Source: Prevotella sp. UBA2711
GTDB taxonomy: Bacteria; Bacteroidota; Bacteroidia; Bacteroidales; Bacteroidaceae
DNA: 64,000 nucleotides
Assembly (NCBI GenBank): GCA_002354095.1
Contig: DEKX01000019.1
Location: forward strand, 235,652-299,651
Direction: 5' to 3'
The notes under the pieces were generated by a model. The model saw only the letters and a program-made list of their open reading frames with translations. It was not told the origin of the DNA and ran no database searches. Shown here piece by piece: positions 1-8,600 of the stretch. A program made the position numbers and the translations under genes. The number at the start of each line of letters is the position of its first letter. Within the stretch, counting starts at the first letter, position 1.

Positions 1-698
1 GAGAGTGCCATAATTTCATACCAATAAGAAGCCCCACTCCAGTCGCTTTCAATGTAGTAAGCACGCTCCTTATAGGGTTTAGGACGAACTACGATGGTTT
101 CAAAATCGCTCCACTCGGCATCGGCTCCGAATTCGCGCATTGTCCACAGCGTCAGGTCGATATACGGACGTGAGATGATGTCGCCAGTCAGTCGGAGCGT
201 CAGTCCATTTTTCAGCGTCGGCGCTATCATCAGCAGGGCTGAGATATATTGCGAACTGATGTTGCCTGGCACTTCCAATAGTCCGCCTTCCAACTGTCCG
301 CCTTTGATGCGGAGTGGGGGAAATCCCTCTTCTCCAACGTATTGGATATCGGCTCCCAGGAAACGCAGCGCGTCAACCAGCACACTGATGGGGCGGTGCT
401 TCATGCGTTCAGTACCTGTCAGCACATGTTCCTCACCGTCTTTCACAGCCAGGTATGCAGTCATAAAGCGCATAGCCGTGCCGGCAGCCTTGATGTTAAT
501 CTCATAGGGGTTGTCTTTCAGGGCGTTTACTATCACTTCTGTATCATCACAGTTGGATAGGTTTTCAGGTAGAATCGAACCTCTCGACAAGGCGTGAATA
601 ATAAGCGCTCTATTGGAAATACTTTTTGAAGCAGGCAGTTCAGCTGTATGTCGTAGGCTATTTGGGGCCGTAATTGTATATTGCATACTATAGTGCAT
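1..698 (-). CDS. aroA: 3-phosphoshikimate 1-carboxyvinyltransferase (EPSP synthase), 5' part, runs off the window
   Basis: The minus strand is open from an ATG at 698 to the window edge, giving about 232 residues. AroA transfers the enolpyruvyl group of PEP to shikimate-3-phosphate in the cytoplasmic shikimate pathway. The N-terminal signature LPASKSISNR (residues 21-30) holds the substrate-binding Lys and Ser, AAGTAMRF (71-78) matches the family GTAMR motif, and a GDIISRPYIDLTL stretch follows near residue 190. A second in-frame ATG lies at 686. The first is preferred because it follows a TTAACTTTGC promoter element by about 20 nt. The C-terminal half is missing only because the window ends. 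Identification is confident; the exact start is less so. Confidence 0.92.
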   Translation of the reverse strand, partial: MHYSMQYTITAPNSLRHTAELPASKSISNRALIIHALSRGSILPENLSNCDDTEVIVNALKDNPYEINIKAAGTAMRFMTAYLAVKDGEEHVLTGTERMKHRPISVLVDALRFLGADIQYVGEEGFPPLRIKGGQLEGGLLEVPGNISSQYISALLMIAPTLKNGLTLRLTGDIISRPYIDLTLWTMREFGADAEWSDFETIVVRPKPYKERAYYIESDWSGASYWYEIMAL

Positions 699-720
699 CT
701 AATGTTTGATATTATTACTT

Positions 721-730
721 GCAAAGTTAA
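721..730 (-). promoter_or_regulatory. Bacteroidota -7 element for aroA
   Basis: On the minus strand this reads TTAACTTTGC, a match to TAnnTTTGC, about 23 nt upstream of the aroA ATG. Position and orientation fit an aroA promoter. Confidence 0.55.
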
Positions 731-769
731 AGTAAAATACTCGTATATGAAAAAAAAGTCCGTTAAAAA

Positions 770-804
770 TTTGCAAATAACGAAATAAAGCCGTACCTTT
801 GCAC
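770..804 (+). promoter_or_regulatory. Promoter of tRNA-Pro
   Basis: A TTTGC element at 770-774 (-33 type) and TACCTTTGCAC at 794-804 (-7 type) have the spacing usual for Bacteroidota promoters and sit 30 nt before the tRNA. It is arranged divergently from the aroA promoter. Confidence 0.7.
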
Positions 805-834
805 CGCATTTCGAGAAGATTGGAAGAAAAGGAT

Positions 835-907
835 CGGGATTTAGCGCAGTTGGTAGCGCACACGTCTGGGGGGCGCGAGGTCGCTGGTTCGAGTCCAGTA
901 ATCCCGA
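835..907 (+). tRNA. tRNA-Pro (anticodon GGG)
   Basis: A full cloverleaf can be drawn. The acceptor is CGGGATT with AATCCCG, the D-stem GCGC/GCGC, the anticodon loop CTGGGGG with anticodon GGG at its centre, and the T-arm GCTGG-TTCGAGT-CCAGT. A discriminator A follows and CCA is not encoded. The anticodon stem CACGT/GCGCG contains one A-C mismatch at its second pair and ends in a T-G wobble. A Rho-independent terminator follows 6 nt downstream. The last 33 nt recur at 2462-2494. Confidence 0.93.
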
Positions 908-913
908 CAGAAC

Positions 914-957
914 GGAAAAGACTGAGAATCTAACGATTCTTGGTCTTTTCCTTTTTT
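914..957 (+). terminator. Rho-independent terminator of tRNA-Pro
   Basis: GGAAAAGAC and GTCTTTTCC form the outer stem, AGAATC and GATTCT the inner stem, and six T follow. It is placed directly after the tRNA. Confidence 0.88.
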
Positions 958-1011
958 ATAAGCTTTCTTAGACTAATCTGGACTATCAAATCAAGGGTTC
1001 ATGATAGTTGT

Positions 1012-1257
1012 TTATAGCATATTTTCTAATTGTTCTACTGCTTTTGTAATATCCTCCCGAAACCTGCTGTGGTCGCGGAGAAAGTCTGAACGGCCTTCGG
1101 ATAGGATATTATACAGTTCCTGGCTCATGTCATCTGCATAAGACGCAATAGCATACTCTATATCATCCTTCTGCCAGTCGAGCGAAGAATGGATATAGAC
1201 GTTCCGCTTCTGATGCAGAAAGCTATATGCTGTCTCTATGCTGTCACGGGTAATCAT
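1012..1257 (-). CDS. Conserved-looking small hypothetical protein (81 aa)
   Basis: The function is not recognised. The frame is open further upstream, but the ATG at 1257 overlaps the TGA of the preceding DUF4250 gene as ATGA, so this start is preferred and gives MITRDSIETAYSF. The protein is soluble, charged and predicted mostly helical, with no signal peptide or membrane segment. The translational coupling suggests it is made with the DUF4250 protein and perhaps acts with it. Confidence 0.7.
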   Translation of the reverse strand: MITRDSIETAYSFLHQKRNVYIHSSLDWQKDDIEYAIASYADDMSQELYNILSEGRSDFLRDHSRFREDITKAVEQLENML

Positions 1258-1454
1258 GCGTCGTAGCCTATAGGTCTGAACTGTTTCTGCTGCTCGCTCC
1301 ACACGAAGCCTTTGTCCTTCAGATAGTCCTTGATTTCCTGCGGCTCTCGGTTGAAGGCATAGCACAGCGATTCGAGGCTGTCAAATTCTTCGTCTCGTAG
1401 CAGCATGTTCACACTCGAAACCAGTATTGCGGGGTCTTTGGGTAAGTAGTCCAT
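1254..1454 (-). CDS. DUF4250 domain protein
   Basis: This small protein of about 66 residues has the DUF4250 core LPKDPAILVSSVNMLLRD, then an SLESLC helix and a charged C-terminal part. DUF4250 proteins are about 60 residues, cytoplasmic and of unknown function, and usually begin just before LPKDP. I therefore place the start at the ATG at 1454. An upstream ATG at 1484 would add 10 residues and overlap the preceding gene. No clear Shine-Dalgarno decides between them. The stop overlaps the start of the downstream gene (ATGA). Confidence 0.75.
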   Translation of the reverse strand: MDYLPKDPAILVSSVNMLLRDEEFDSLESLCYAFNREPQEIKDYLKDKGFVWSEQQKQFRPIGYDA

Positions 1455-1473
1455 CTGTATATCACAAAACTTA

Positions 1474-2319
1474 TTAAAATGCATATACCAATCCGTATTT
1501 CTCATGCAAACGGCGAAGCGTGCCGTCTGATTTCATTTTCCGGATAGTAGTATTAACTACGTCCATTAAATCCTCCTGCCCTTTCCTCATCAGGACCCCA
1601 ATCTTGCCGTGAGTGAAAGGCTCATTCATTAATGGTGCAGCCAGTCTGGTGTCCGTCTTGACGTAATAGGGCGCCTCGGTAATTTCGGTAATCATTACAT
1701 CGGCTTCTCCCTCGGCTACCATTGAGGGAATTTCCTCGTTTTTCTGGTGGACTATGATGGTGGCATGTGTGAGGTTTTCGTTGGCAAACTTCTCATTCAG
1801 TCCGCCAGGATTCACCATCACCCGAACTTCCGGTTTGTCGATGTCTGCCAAACTTTGGAAACGATTAGTTTCTGTGGCGCGACATAGAATCGTCTTGCCG
1901 TTAGCCAGATAGCCCTCGCTCATGAGCATCGTTTCGCAACGGGCGTCGGTGATGGTAATTCCGCCTATGGCCATATCGAAGAGCTGAGGTTCTGCCTGAA
2001 CATCGGCTGTCAGCGTAGGCCAAGAGGTTTTCACAAATTCAATTTCTACATTTAAATGGCGGGCAATTTCTTGTGCCACCTCAATGCCAAATCCCCAATA
2101 GGTCCCGTCTTCCTCACGGAAAGACAGCGGACGATAGTCGCCTGTTGTACCCACTAATAATGTACCTCGTTCTACTATCTCGGCTACCTTTCCATTATCG
2201 CGTTCGTCTCTGTCTGAACAAGCGGCAAGGACCGTAGAACTGTATAATGTCAGTAATACGGTCAGAAAGCAGAGTATTCTTCTTTTCCGGTCTGCTATGT
2301 TTCTTGTCAGGTACTTCAT
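1474..2319 (-). CDS. Cyclohexadienyl-dehydratase-like periplasmic lipoprotein (solute-binding-protein family 3 fold)
   Basis: This 281-residue exported protein has a basic N-terminus, a hydrophobic core and a lipobox LAAC (Cys34). The mature part has the family 3 solute-binding fold but resembles PheC (cyclohexadienyl dehydratase) more than a transport protein. TTGDYRPLSF (58-67), TSWPTL (98-103) and NPGGLNEKF (170-178) align with PheC motifs, and Glu176 falls where PheC has its catalytic Glu. PheC converts prephenate to phenylpyruvate, or arogenate to phenylalanine, outside the cytoplasm. No ABC permease or ATPase gene is adjacent, which argues against transport. An amino-acid-binding lipoprotein remains possible. 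The -7 element lies only 8 nt before the ATG, so the leader must be very short. Confidence 0.75.
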   Translation of the reverse strand: MKYLTRNIADRKRRILCFLTVLLTLYSSTVLAACSDRDERDNGKVAEIVERGTLLVGTTGDYRPLSFREEDGTYWGFGIEVAQEIARHLNVEIEFVKTSWPTLTADVQAEPQLFDMAIGGITITDARCETMLMSEGYLANGKTILCRATETNRFQSLADIDKPEVRVMVNPGGLNEKFANENLTHATIIVHQKNEEIPSMVAEGEADVMITEITEAPYYVKTDTRLAAPLMNEPFTHGKIGVLMRKGQEDLMDVVNTTIRKMKSDGTLRRLHEKYGLVYAF

Positions 2320-2327
2320 ACTGGGTG

Positions 2328-2335
2328 CAAAATTA
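2328..2335 (-). promoter_or_regulatory. -7 element immediately before the PheC-like gene
   Basis: On the minus strand this is TAATTTTG, followed by CACC and, after a further few bases, the ATG at 2319. The spacing allows only a leader of a few nucleotides. Confidence 0.6.
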
Positions 2336-2407
2336 CTCGAATTCTTTCAATTTTCCATGGAAACTTCTCATTTTCTAATGAAAAAATGATTGAAGCTGTC
2401 TTTCTTG

Positions 2408-2462
2408 ACCGACAGAATGGCGTACGTGAGCGCCATTTCGTCGGTTTTTGCGTGCTGGGCAC
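2408..2462 (+). repeat. 55-bp double-hairpin intergenic repeat, copy 1
   Basis: It starts ACCGACAGAATGGCG and contains a hairpin (CCGAC..AATGGCG with CGCCATT..GTCGG) followed by a T-run, then a short second hairpin GTGC-TGG-GCAC. Copy 2 at 10019-10073 matches at 51 of 55 positions. The copy abuts the tRNA-Pro remnant. Confidence 0.85.
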
Positions 2463-2494
2463 GAGGTCGCTGGTTCGAGTCCAGTAATCCCGAC
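2462..2494 (+). pseudogene. tRNA-Pro 3'-end remnant
   Basis: These 33 nt are identical to 876-908 (variable loop, T-arm, 3' acceptor strand and two following bases of tRNA-Pro). The 5' half is absent, being replaced by the 55-bp repeat, so no tRNA can form. It may be an attachment-site scar or the remains of a duplicated tRNA gene. Confidence 0.85.
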
Positions 2495-2501
2495 CAAAGG
2501 A

Positions 2502-2539
2502 AAATCCAAATGGCTCTGTGGCTGTTTGGATTTTTTTTT
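2502..2539 (+). terminator. Rho-independent terminator after the tRNA remnant
   Basis: AAATCCAAA pairs with TTTGGATTT and runs into nine T. It is probably the original terminator of the lost tRNA copy. Together with the repeat at 2408 it fills most of the 361-nt gap between the PheC-like gene and the giant gene. Confidence 0.8.
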
Positions 2540-2635
2540 CTCTTGCAAGGATTGGATATGCGGTGTTGGAGCACACCTTATTTAATAATAAGGTAAAAAA
2601 ATAGCGAATGTATTATTAATTTCAAAAAAATGTCG

Positions 2636-2644
2636 TATCTTTGC
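2636..2644 (+). promoter_or_regulatory. Promoter -7 element of the giant surface protein
   Basis: TATCTTTGC followed by ACC, 36 nt upstream of the ATG at 2681; the leader is AT-rich. Confidence 0.7.
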
Positions 2645-2680
2645 ACCATTATATCCTAAAAAACAAAAAAGATACGCAAT

Positions 2681-5600
2681 ATGAAAAAGTTTACTTTAGT
2701 ATTATTATCGTTATTAACCCTTTTGCCGCTTGGGGCGTGGGCGGAAGTAGGCACTACCCGCATTATAGGTGGTGTGGTTTATGTTTATGATACCAGCAAT
2801 TCTACAGCTCTAGTTAATATGGTTGATCCTTCAGTGTCGTCGGCAGAGATTCCCGCAGAAATTACTGTCCAAATTGGAGGTGAAGACCAGGTGTTCAAAG
2901 TGACGAGTTTTCTCAATAATGCTTTGAAAAGTTGTACCAGTCTGAAGTCGTTGACCATAGGAGAAAATATAGGCTCGATTCCTACAGGCCTATTCAAGGA
3001 TTGTAGCGCATTGCAGACGCTGACTATCAAGAAAACCAGCATGCTAAGCGGCTTAAACATCAACTTCACCCAATCGGCTTTGAATGCAGAGCTATGCATC
3101 ATCAGTGGTGGTCTCAGATATTATCACCATGGTGCATGGAATGCTTCCGGCAATTATTTTAGTGTTGGTGATGGTTCTAGAGGTTATGGATATGATGCTG
3201 TAACCAGAGATGGGGACGAGTTAGCGGTTCTTGAAAAGGTATGTAACATCCCTGTTACCACGATTGCCGACAATGCTTTTTATAATACGGCAAGTGGCTG
3301 CTCTATATTCATTCCTAAAAGCATTACGACCATCAGTTCGCTTTCCTTCGTAGCCAATAAGCTGACGAGATTTAGAGTAGCCAGTGATAATGCCAAATAC
3401 AAAGCTCCTGATGATGGTGATGGTGTGTTGTTCGACAAGGAGGTTTACCAGACGCTGATTAGTTTCCCAACTCAGAAGAGTAACACCTACTCAATACCTG
3501 AAGGTGTAGTCACTATTGGCGCTGAGGCTTTTAATAATCATGTAAATCTTAGAAGTGTTACTATTCCCACCACTGTGAAAACCATCAGTCAGAGCGCTTT
3601 CCAGTATGCAGGAAAAAACACGACTCTTTCGGTTACATTTAATGAAGGTCAGCTGACTACTATTGAGAGAAGTGCATTCCAAGAGAGTGGCGTTACCGCT
3701 ATATCGTTGCCGTCAGGGGTGAAGACTATTGCCGGTTCAACCTTCTATAATTGTGCTAATCTGCAATCAGTGTCTCTCCCATCTTCTCTAACCTCTATTG
3801 GGGATGCTGCCTTTGCGCAATGTAAGAATTTGGCTACTCTTAATTTTCCTAGTACTTTGGGAAGTAATCTGACCATAGGTGCCAATGCTTTCTATGAGTG
3901 TAAACTGAGCACCAGTATCACACTTCCTGAGAAAGTGACGACGATTGGTAGCAATGCATTTAATTGTAGTAACAGCTTCCGTAGCAGCAGTTTTCAACTC
4001 GTGAATCTTTATTTGCCAAGAACTGCTACTTTCTCGTCTGCCATCACTAATAGTTTCGTTAATGTCTATCGTAAAGTTGATATTGCTTTTGAGGATAATT
4101 ATGCTACATATTTCTCAACGATGGATTTGGATGTGCAGTCAGGTTTGAAGGCATACACAATTACAGGAGTTGATGGAACCGCTCTTACTTTAACTCCATT
4201 GCCATATATACCAAAGGGTAAAGCCGTGCTCTTGGAGAAAGAGGGGGGGGCGACTTTGTCAGAGTATTACAGGATGCCGTCAAACGCAACCATTGAATCA
4301 GGTAATAACATCACTTACAATACCGACCTGTTCAGAGGTTCGTATAATCCAACAAAACTGGATAATATTTCTGGCGATAAATACATCTTAAGCGGTGGCA
4401 AGTTTGTGAAGATATTGCAAGGCACGTTGCCTGCCTTCCGTTGCTATTTGGTGGTTGATAATGCAGAAATCGATGCTCCTGCCGACTATTATACATTCAA
4501 CAAAGACGATGGCAACTCCTATGTGTATAAAGAGGAGGGTGCCTATATTAAGAAGAATGTCAATATCGGTTCGGCAAGTCTGTCGGCACCTGCCAACAAC
4601 AAGATAACGCTTACCGTTACGCCTAAAACAGGGTTCTATGCATACAAAAGTGACATTACTGTGACTCGTAACGTAAAAGCCGTTGCAGGTCGTGCGCCTT
4701 CGAGAGATAACAGCACCATAGCGTTAACTCCTGCTGTGGCTAATGCTGATCCCAGTGGCGTTACCACCTACACCTTTGATCATGTAGCTAATACTACTTA
4801 TGAAGTAATCGTCAATTTCCATAAGCAAAACAATTTTAGCGATAATAATATTGCAAGAGATATTGTGTTTGATGCAACAGAATTCGTCTATGATGGGACA
4901 GAAAAGAGGCCAACGGTAACTGCTGTTAAGTTCGGTGGAAATGTTGTCGCCCCCGAAAACTATACGATATCTTATACGAACAATATAAATGCCGGAAGTG
5001 GTACTATCACTGTTACAGGTAAACGCAAGTTTGTGAACACTTACAGTAAGACGTTCAACATTGCTCAGCGTGAAATGTCGGGTGTTTCTATTAGCGAAAT
5101 CACTAATAAGACATTCACAGGTGAAGCCATTGAACCTGCTGTTGAGGTTTCTGAAAAAGTTACAATAAGTGGCGAAGAAGTAAACCTGATTCAACCAGAA
5201 GATTACAAGATAGTTTACTCAAATAATATTCATCCAGGTACGGCAAAAGTGACTGTAAAATCGAAAAAACGAAATTATATTGACGCAAGCCTGAGCAAGG
5301 AGTTTATAATTGCCGCAAAGGAGCTTAACAACGAATCAGTTGTTTTCACCCCAATTCCTGACCAAAAGCGTGATGGAGGTAATGAAATCAAGCCAGACGT
5401 GGAAATTAGATTTGGCGATGTGATTCTTAAATCAGGGACAGACTACAATTTAGTCTATACGGATAATACAACAACAGGAACGGCAAAAGTTACAGCTACG
5501 TTTTGTGGAGATTATTCAGGTAGTGCTTCTACAAACTTTAAGATCGTAGAGTCTATTAGCCAACGAGCACTCAATGTAAGTTTTGAGGGCGAGAACAGAT

Positions 5601-8600
5601 GGGCAACTTATTTCTGGGATGAGTATCTTGCCAAACCTGATGAACTCCGAGTGTTTGCCATTTCTGGTCACGATGGAACTACATTGACCCTACAGGAATT
5701 GACAACAATGATTCCTAAAAACGTACCCGTGTTATTATATCGAACAGGTGATACGAGAACAGGCTTTATTGCTAATACGATGCCAGCGGAAACTACATTG
5801 GAAACAGGGATAACCCCAGCTAAAGATTTGTTCTTTGGCTCTAAGTCTAGTATATCAGATATTTCTACTTACCCAGGAACTAAATTTGTCCTTGTCAACG
5901 ACCAATTTGTGCAAACGACAGGTGGAGCATTGCCTGCTAACCGCTGCTATTTGAATTTTGGCAGTGAAGAATTGGCAGGAATCAATACGATAACAATTAA
6001 AACGGGAGTAGGTTCCGATGACTTCATTTATTTGGTAGATGGTTCAGAGAGTAATGTTGGTGGTTCAGCTGTAAAATCTGCCATTTCTGAAGGCAAGATT
6101 ACACTGACAGTTACTCCAAATACTGAATGCTTTGTAGAAGCAAGCGACATTAAAGTTACTCGTAGTATGAGTGCTGTAAAAGGACGTGCTCAGGCTGTAG
6201 ATGCTCCAGAGGCTGAGAGTGGTGATGTTGCAGTAACGGCAGTAAATGATTCTGCAGACCCCAGTGGTGTCACTCAATATACTTTCCCTGCTGATGCAAA
6301 CTCAAAGTATCAGGTAGTAATCAATTTCCACAAGAGACTGTCCTTTGCCGACAATAAACCATCAATTACGTTTAAGTCTGGAAACCTTGTATATAATGGT
6401 CAAGAACAGAAGCCAGAGATTGATAATGTAACTTTCAAAGGACAAACACTTCGTTCTGAGGATTATGAGATTGTGGGATATGAAGACAATATCTATCCAG
6501 GTGGTAGCAAAATATTTATTAGAGGTAAACGTAAATATACAGGACAGAACCAAGGTGAATTCAACATCAGCCAGCGTGATTTGAATAATGTTGCAGTGGC
6601 CGCTATTCCAGACCAAATCTATACTGGTGAGCCCATTGTGCCAGAAATCACAGTAACGGATATCGTGAATGGCATTGATATTCTTAATAGAAAAGAAGGT
6701 TATCCTGATTATAAAGTTACTATTGGTAATAATACAAATGTGGGGACAGCAACAGTATCAATAGATGTTCCTCAAAATAAGATAAATTATACAGGTAACA
6801 AATCAGGCATTACTTTCAAAATATTGCCAAAGGATTTGTCGTTGGAAGAAAACAAACCGACGATAGCAGCAATAGCAGACCAGGCATACGATGGTACGGA
6901 AAAAACGCCAAAACTGGAGATTAAGGACGGTACCCGTGCCTTGCTATTAGGCACTGACTATGAGGTTTCTTACGCAAACAATATCGATGCGGGCATAGCA
7001 ACAGCCACAATCACCTTTAAAGGAAACTACACGGGTACGGCAGAAAAGACATTCGGTATCGTGGATCCTGGATACGACAGAAACGTAACCGTCAATTTCG
7101 ATAGTAAAAACGAGTGGACTACTTACTACTCAGCAGAGAACCTGACATTGACCAACGAGCTGAAAGCGTATGTGGTGACAGGTATGAATGCTAAGACAGT
7201 AAATGTAAAGGAAGTAAACTTCATCCCAAGAAATGTTCCTATCCTGCTGAATCGTGTAAGCGGCGATAAAAAAGAGTTTGCCGTTAAGACATGTTCTGGC
7301 GAGAGGTTGGACGTTGCTATAGAAAGTCAGATAGACAACGAACTGTTTAATGGAACAGCTGAGGATATGGACATCACCACTGTCCGTGGAATTAAGTTCG
7401 TGCTGATAAATGGCGAATTCAAACAGGTAGTAGAAGGAACCCTGAAACAGCAACGTTGTTATCTGGTCGTACCGGAACTTCCAGAAGGAGTAACCTCATT
7501 GGCTATCAATAAAGCAAGTGATGCTGTTATTTATCTGGAAGAGGGGAGTGAAACTACCGCCAACATTGGTACAGCAGTAGCTTCTAAACCTGCGAATGGC
7601 ATCGTGACACTGACGGTTAGACCAAAGGTGGGCTATTACATTAATGGAGTTGAAGACATTACTGTCGTCAGAAATGCAAATGCCGGTAAAGCTCGTGCAC
7701 AGCAGGTTGATGATGGTAAGGTAATGGTAACAGCAGGAAGTATATCAGATAATGCTGACTATAGCACCACCTATTGGTTCACATACCCATACGAGACGGA
7801 TTGCCAGTATCAGTTGACTGTCAACTTCCATAAGAGTGTCAAGCTGCAAACAGAGAGACCGAAAATTTCTGTCAAAGCCGGAACTTACGTTTATGATGGT
7901 ACGGCGAAGAAACCGGAGCTTTCTTCTGTGACATTAACGGATGGAACGCAACTGAAGCCTGGTACGGACTTCTTGGTGGTTGGCTATGAAGATAATATCA
8001 ATGCAGGAACGGGTAAGGTTAAGATTAACGGAATCAGAAAATATACTGACGAGTACACTGGAGGTGAGTTTAGCATTTCGCAGCGCGATATTAATCTTGT
8101 GAAAGTCAAGGCAATTGCTGACCAGATATACACGGGGGCAGCGCTGAAACCTTTTGTTGAGGTTACTGATATCGTTAAGATTAATAATACTGATGAAGAC
8201 ATTCTGAATAACGTGCCTGGTAAGCCCGACTATGAGGTGGAATACTTGGAGAATATCAATGTTGGAGAAGCTAAGGTGAATATCATAGCGAAGTCTGTCA
8301 ACTATACCGGTATTAAGACAGGTGCAACCTTTAAGATTGTGCCTAAGGACCTGTCTGTTGAAGCTAACAAGCCTACTATTGCAGCAATCGCAGACCAGTA
8401 CTATACAGGTTTACCCGTTGAGCCGGCACTGGATATTAAGGATGGTGCTCTACAGTTGGAAGCCGGCAAGGATTACACGGTGAAGTACAGCAACAACGTA
8501 ATTGAGGGCGAGGGAACAGCTAAAGCCGACATTACATTTATAGGCAACTATAAGGGTACGGCTCAGGCGACCTTCTCGATTGTGTTTAAGGAAGAGACGA

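Noticed and set aside
1474..2319. Amino-acid ABC transporter binding protein
   Set aside because: Possible by fold, but no permease or ATPase is nearby and key motifs fit cyclohexadienyl dehydratase better; kept as the alternative.
2316..2596. Several short reading frames across the tRNA remnant and repeat
   Set aside because: They translate the repeat, the tRNA fragment and its terminator, and show no protein features.
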